DNA of 35,147 nt, from positions 1 to 35,147 of the forward strand of contig CADBWR010000025.1 of assembly GCA_902798425.1 (NCBI GenBank), written 5' to 3'. The position numbers and the translations under genes are program-made. The stretch comes from an uncultured Bacteroidales bacterium. Its GTDB lineage: Bacteria > Bacteroidota > Bacteroidia > Bacteroidales > Bacteroidaceae. Numbering within the stretch: the first letter of the stretch is position 1; every line of letters begins with the position of its first letter. The notes beneath the pieces are model-generated. The model made no database searches. It was given only the letters and a program-made list of their open reading frames with translations, and was not told the origin of the DNA. Below, one piece after another: positions 34,007 to 35,147 of this stretch.

Positions 34007-34372
34007 ATGATTTACTGTATTTCTAAGAAAATGGATGTGGCTGGTAGCCACCAATTAACGCTGCCTTACGACAGCAAGTGTAGCCGTCTTCACGGTCACA
34101 ACTGGACAATCACCGTTTTTCTGGCCTCCAGCGAAGTAGATGAGAATGGTATGGTGCTTGACTATTCTAACATCAAGAAAGCCATTCACAACTATCTGGA
34201 CCACGGCAATCTTAACGAACTGCTGCCCTTCAACCCTACGGCTGAGAATATCGCAGCATGGGTGGTACGCCAATTTCCGCAATGCTACAAGGCCATCGTT
34301 GAGGAGTCTTTCGGTAATGTGGCCCAGGCTTTCGATGACAACTTTCCCATTGACGCAAAACATCTGATGTGA
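34007..34372 (+). CDS. queD: 6-carboxy-tetrahydropterin synthase QueD
   Basis: 121 residues, the usual length for the family. QueD converts 7,8-dihydroneopterin triphosphate to 6-carboxy-5,6,7,8-tetrahydropterin, the second step to the queuosine precursor preQ0, in the cytoplasm. Visible motifs are the zinc-binding histidines in AGSHQL and LHGHNW, the catalytic Cys in KCSRLHGH, DYSNIKKAI, the DHGNLNELL motif with its His, and PTAENIA. These match the PTPS/QueD fold in order. Its stop overlaps the start of queE by one base (TGATG), so the two are translationally coupled. queC and queF are not in the window. It is unrelated in function to the MACPF locus and marks ordinary chromosome. Confidence 0.93.
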   Translation: MIYCISKKMDVAGSHQLTLPYDSKCSRLHGHNWTITVFLASSEVDENGMVLDYSNIKKAIHNYLDHGNLNELLPFNPTAENIAAWVVRQFPQCYKAIVEESFGNVAQAFDDNFPIDAKHLM

Positions 34373-34962
34373 TGTATCGGGTTCGTGAGATTTTCTATTC
34401 CCTGCAGGGCGAAGGCCGTCATACGGGGCGGGCTGCTGTATTTGTGCGTTTCAGCGGATGTAATCTGAGTTGCCCCTTCTGCGATACGGAATTCGATACT
34501 CATACTCAGATGACGGCAGACGATATCATAAGGACCGTCAGCCAGTGGGGCGATTGCGGCTTTGTGGTGCTGACAGGTGGAGAACCGTCGCTTCAAATAG
34601 ACGATGCACTCATTGATGCACTACATCAGGCAGGGTTCTATGTCGCTGTAGAGACCAACGGAACACATACACTTCCTGAAGCAGTTGATTGGGTGACATG
34701 GTCGCCTAAGGACCTCTTCGACAAAAATGTGCCGACACGCTCCTTGAAAAGGATAGACGAAATCAAGGTGGTATTTGATGGTGAACACAATCCGGAATGC
34801 TATAGCAGCATATCAAGCAATGCTTACCTGAGTCTGCAACCCTGTGATACTGGTGACGATGACCGCAATCAGCAGATTGTAAGTCAGTGTGTGGATTATA
34901 TTCTCTCTCATCCACACTGGCACCTGTCCTTACAGACTCACAAACTGATTAATATACCATAG
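34372..34962 (+). CDS. queE: 7-carboxy-7-deazaguanine synthase QueE (radical SAM)
   Basis: 196 residues from ATG 34372; a GTG at 34369 is directly in front but the ATG overlapping the queD stop is preferred. QueE rearranges 6-carboxy-tetrahydropterin to 7-carboxy-7-deazaguanine with S-adenosylmethionine and an iron-sulfur cluster. The N-terminus REIFYSLQGEGRHTGRAAVF is typical, and SGCNLSCPFCDTEF supplies the three cluster cysteines in the C-x3-C-x2-C spacing of this radical SAM subgroup. VVLTGGEPSLQ is the glycine-rich SAM-binding motif, and VAVETNGT and DWVTWSPK follow as expected. The length is normal and the ending (LSLQTHKLINIP) matches the family's conserved Q-x-H-K. The gene ends about 40 bases before a bidirectional terminator. 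Confidence 0.95.
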   Translation: MYRVREIFYSLQGEGRHTGRAAVFVRFSGCNLSCPFCDTEFDTHTQMTADDIIRTVSQWGDCGFVVLTGGEPSLQIDDALIDALHQAGFYVAVETNGTHTLPEAVDWVTWSPKDLFDKNVPTRSLKRIDEIKVVFDGEHNPECYSSISSNAYLSLQPCDTGDDDRNQQIVSQCVDYILSHPHWHLSLQTHKLINIP

Positions 34963-35004
34963 CAACTTCTTCCGTCCTCCGTAATGCCCCATATCGCGTA
35001 TAGT

Positions 35005-35044
35005 AAAATCAGTAACCTCCGAATCTTCGTAAGTTACTGATTTT
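35005..35044. terminator. Bidirectional terminator after queE
   Basis: AAAATCAGTAAC (35005-35016) pairs perfectly with GTTACTGATTTT (35033-35044). The T-rich end on one strand and A-rich start on the other allow it to stop queE from the left and the minus-strand tRNA sequence from the right. Confidence 0.85.
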
Positions 35045-35050
35045 CATTTG

Positions 35051-35094
35051 TGGACCAGCCAGGGCTTGAACCTGGGACCTCCAGATTATGAGTC
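35051..35094 (-). tRNA. 3' part of a CAT-anticodon tRNA (tRNA-Met type), truncated; probable attachment site
   Basis: Read on the minus strand, this shows the anticodon loop CTCATAA (anticodon CAT), the 3' anticodon strand TCTGG, a 5-base variable region AGGTC, a T arm CCAGG-TTCAAGC-CCTGG and the acceptor strand CTGGTCC with discriminator A. The expected 5' part (an acceptor strand GGACCAG and a D arm) is absent: identity stops two bases into the 5' anticodon strand at 35093-35094. Tyrosine-recombinase elements that integrate in tRNA genes leave such 3' fragments at one end. On this reading the chromosome lies to the left and the element begins to the right. Confidence 0.7.
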
Positions 35095-35095
35095 A

Positions 35096-35146
35096 TATTT
35101 ACGGTTTTTGCATGAAATGCCATGTTATTGCAAAAGCCTGTAAATA
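35096..35146. repeat. Large imperfect inverted repeat abutting the tRNA fragment
   Basis: TATTTACGGTTTTTGCA (35096-35112) is nearly the reverse complement of TGCAAAAGCCTGTAAATA (35129-35146), with one inserted base and one mismatch, around a 16-base spacer. It starts one base beyond the tRNA-like identity and may be a recombinase-binding site or terminator of the neighbouring element. Confidence 0.7.
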
Positions 35147-35147
35147 A

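Noticed and set aside
35051-35147. Complete tRNA-Met gene
   Set aside because: The 5' acceptor strand and D arm are not present to the right of the anticodon region within the window; the bases there form a different inverted repeat.

Overview
The window is a roughly 35 kb piece of a Bacteroidetes chromosome, most likely Prevotellaceae (Prevotella in the broad sense). This rests on promoters of the TTG-N19/20-TAnnTTTG type, the near absence of Shine-Dalgarno sequences, many short lipoproteins whose Cys is followed by Ser/Asp clusters, GLUG and Listeria-Bacteroides repeats, and a giant protein with a Prevotella-like 'DLQGR...KGLYI.NGKK' tail. No genus assignment is proven.

Layout: (1) 1-1206 is the 3' part of a gene I do not recognise. 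(2) 1640-5057 is a two-gene operon with its own promoter and terminator. It encodes a BMP-like periplasmic-binding-fold lipoprotein and a lipoprotein that fuses a type-1 periplasmic-binding domain to a clear legumain-type (C13) cysteine protease. (3) 5418-15255 encodes six consecutive, divergent MACPF (membrane-attack-complex/perforin) lipoproteins. They fall into three architectural pairs: two with a BACON/Ig-like N-terminal domain, two that are essentially MACPF alone, and two with long extra C-terminal domains. (4) 15284-33259 encodes four exported proteins that grow in length along the DNA (588, 922, 1768 and 2690 residues). All carry GLUG modules; the first two carry Cys/His metal-ribbon-like repeats and the last three have sorting-like tails. 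(5) 33347-33526 is a small protein, followed by about 480 bases dense in palindromes and short repeats. (6) 34007-34962 is queD-queE (queuosine precursor synthesis), ending at a bidirectional terminator. (7) The right edge holds the 3' part of a CAT-anticodon tRNA on the minus strand next to a large inverted repeat, which looks like the attachment site of an integrated element lying beyond the window.

How the genes may work together: from 5418 to 33259 all ten genes are on one strand, with gaps of at most 61 bases, two overlaps and no internal terminator or promoter that I can see. This suggests one transcription unit of about 28 kb driven from the promoter at 5264-5294, upstream of which sit three 21-bp direct repeats. 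Every MACPF protein and both upstream proteins are predicted lipoproteins, several with acidic residues after the Cys that resemble the Bacteroidetes surface-export signal. My inference is a surface-displayed or vesicle-displayed multi-subunit pore system, related in principle to the Bacteroidales BSAP toxins. It would be coupled to ligand-binding lipoproteins, one carrying a caspase/legumain-fold protease, and to giant adhesin-like proteins. The domain calls are read from the sequence; the collective function is hypothesis.
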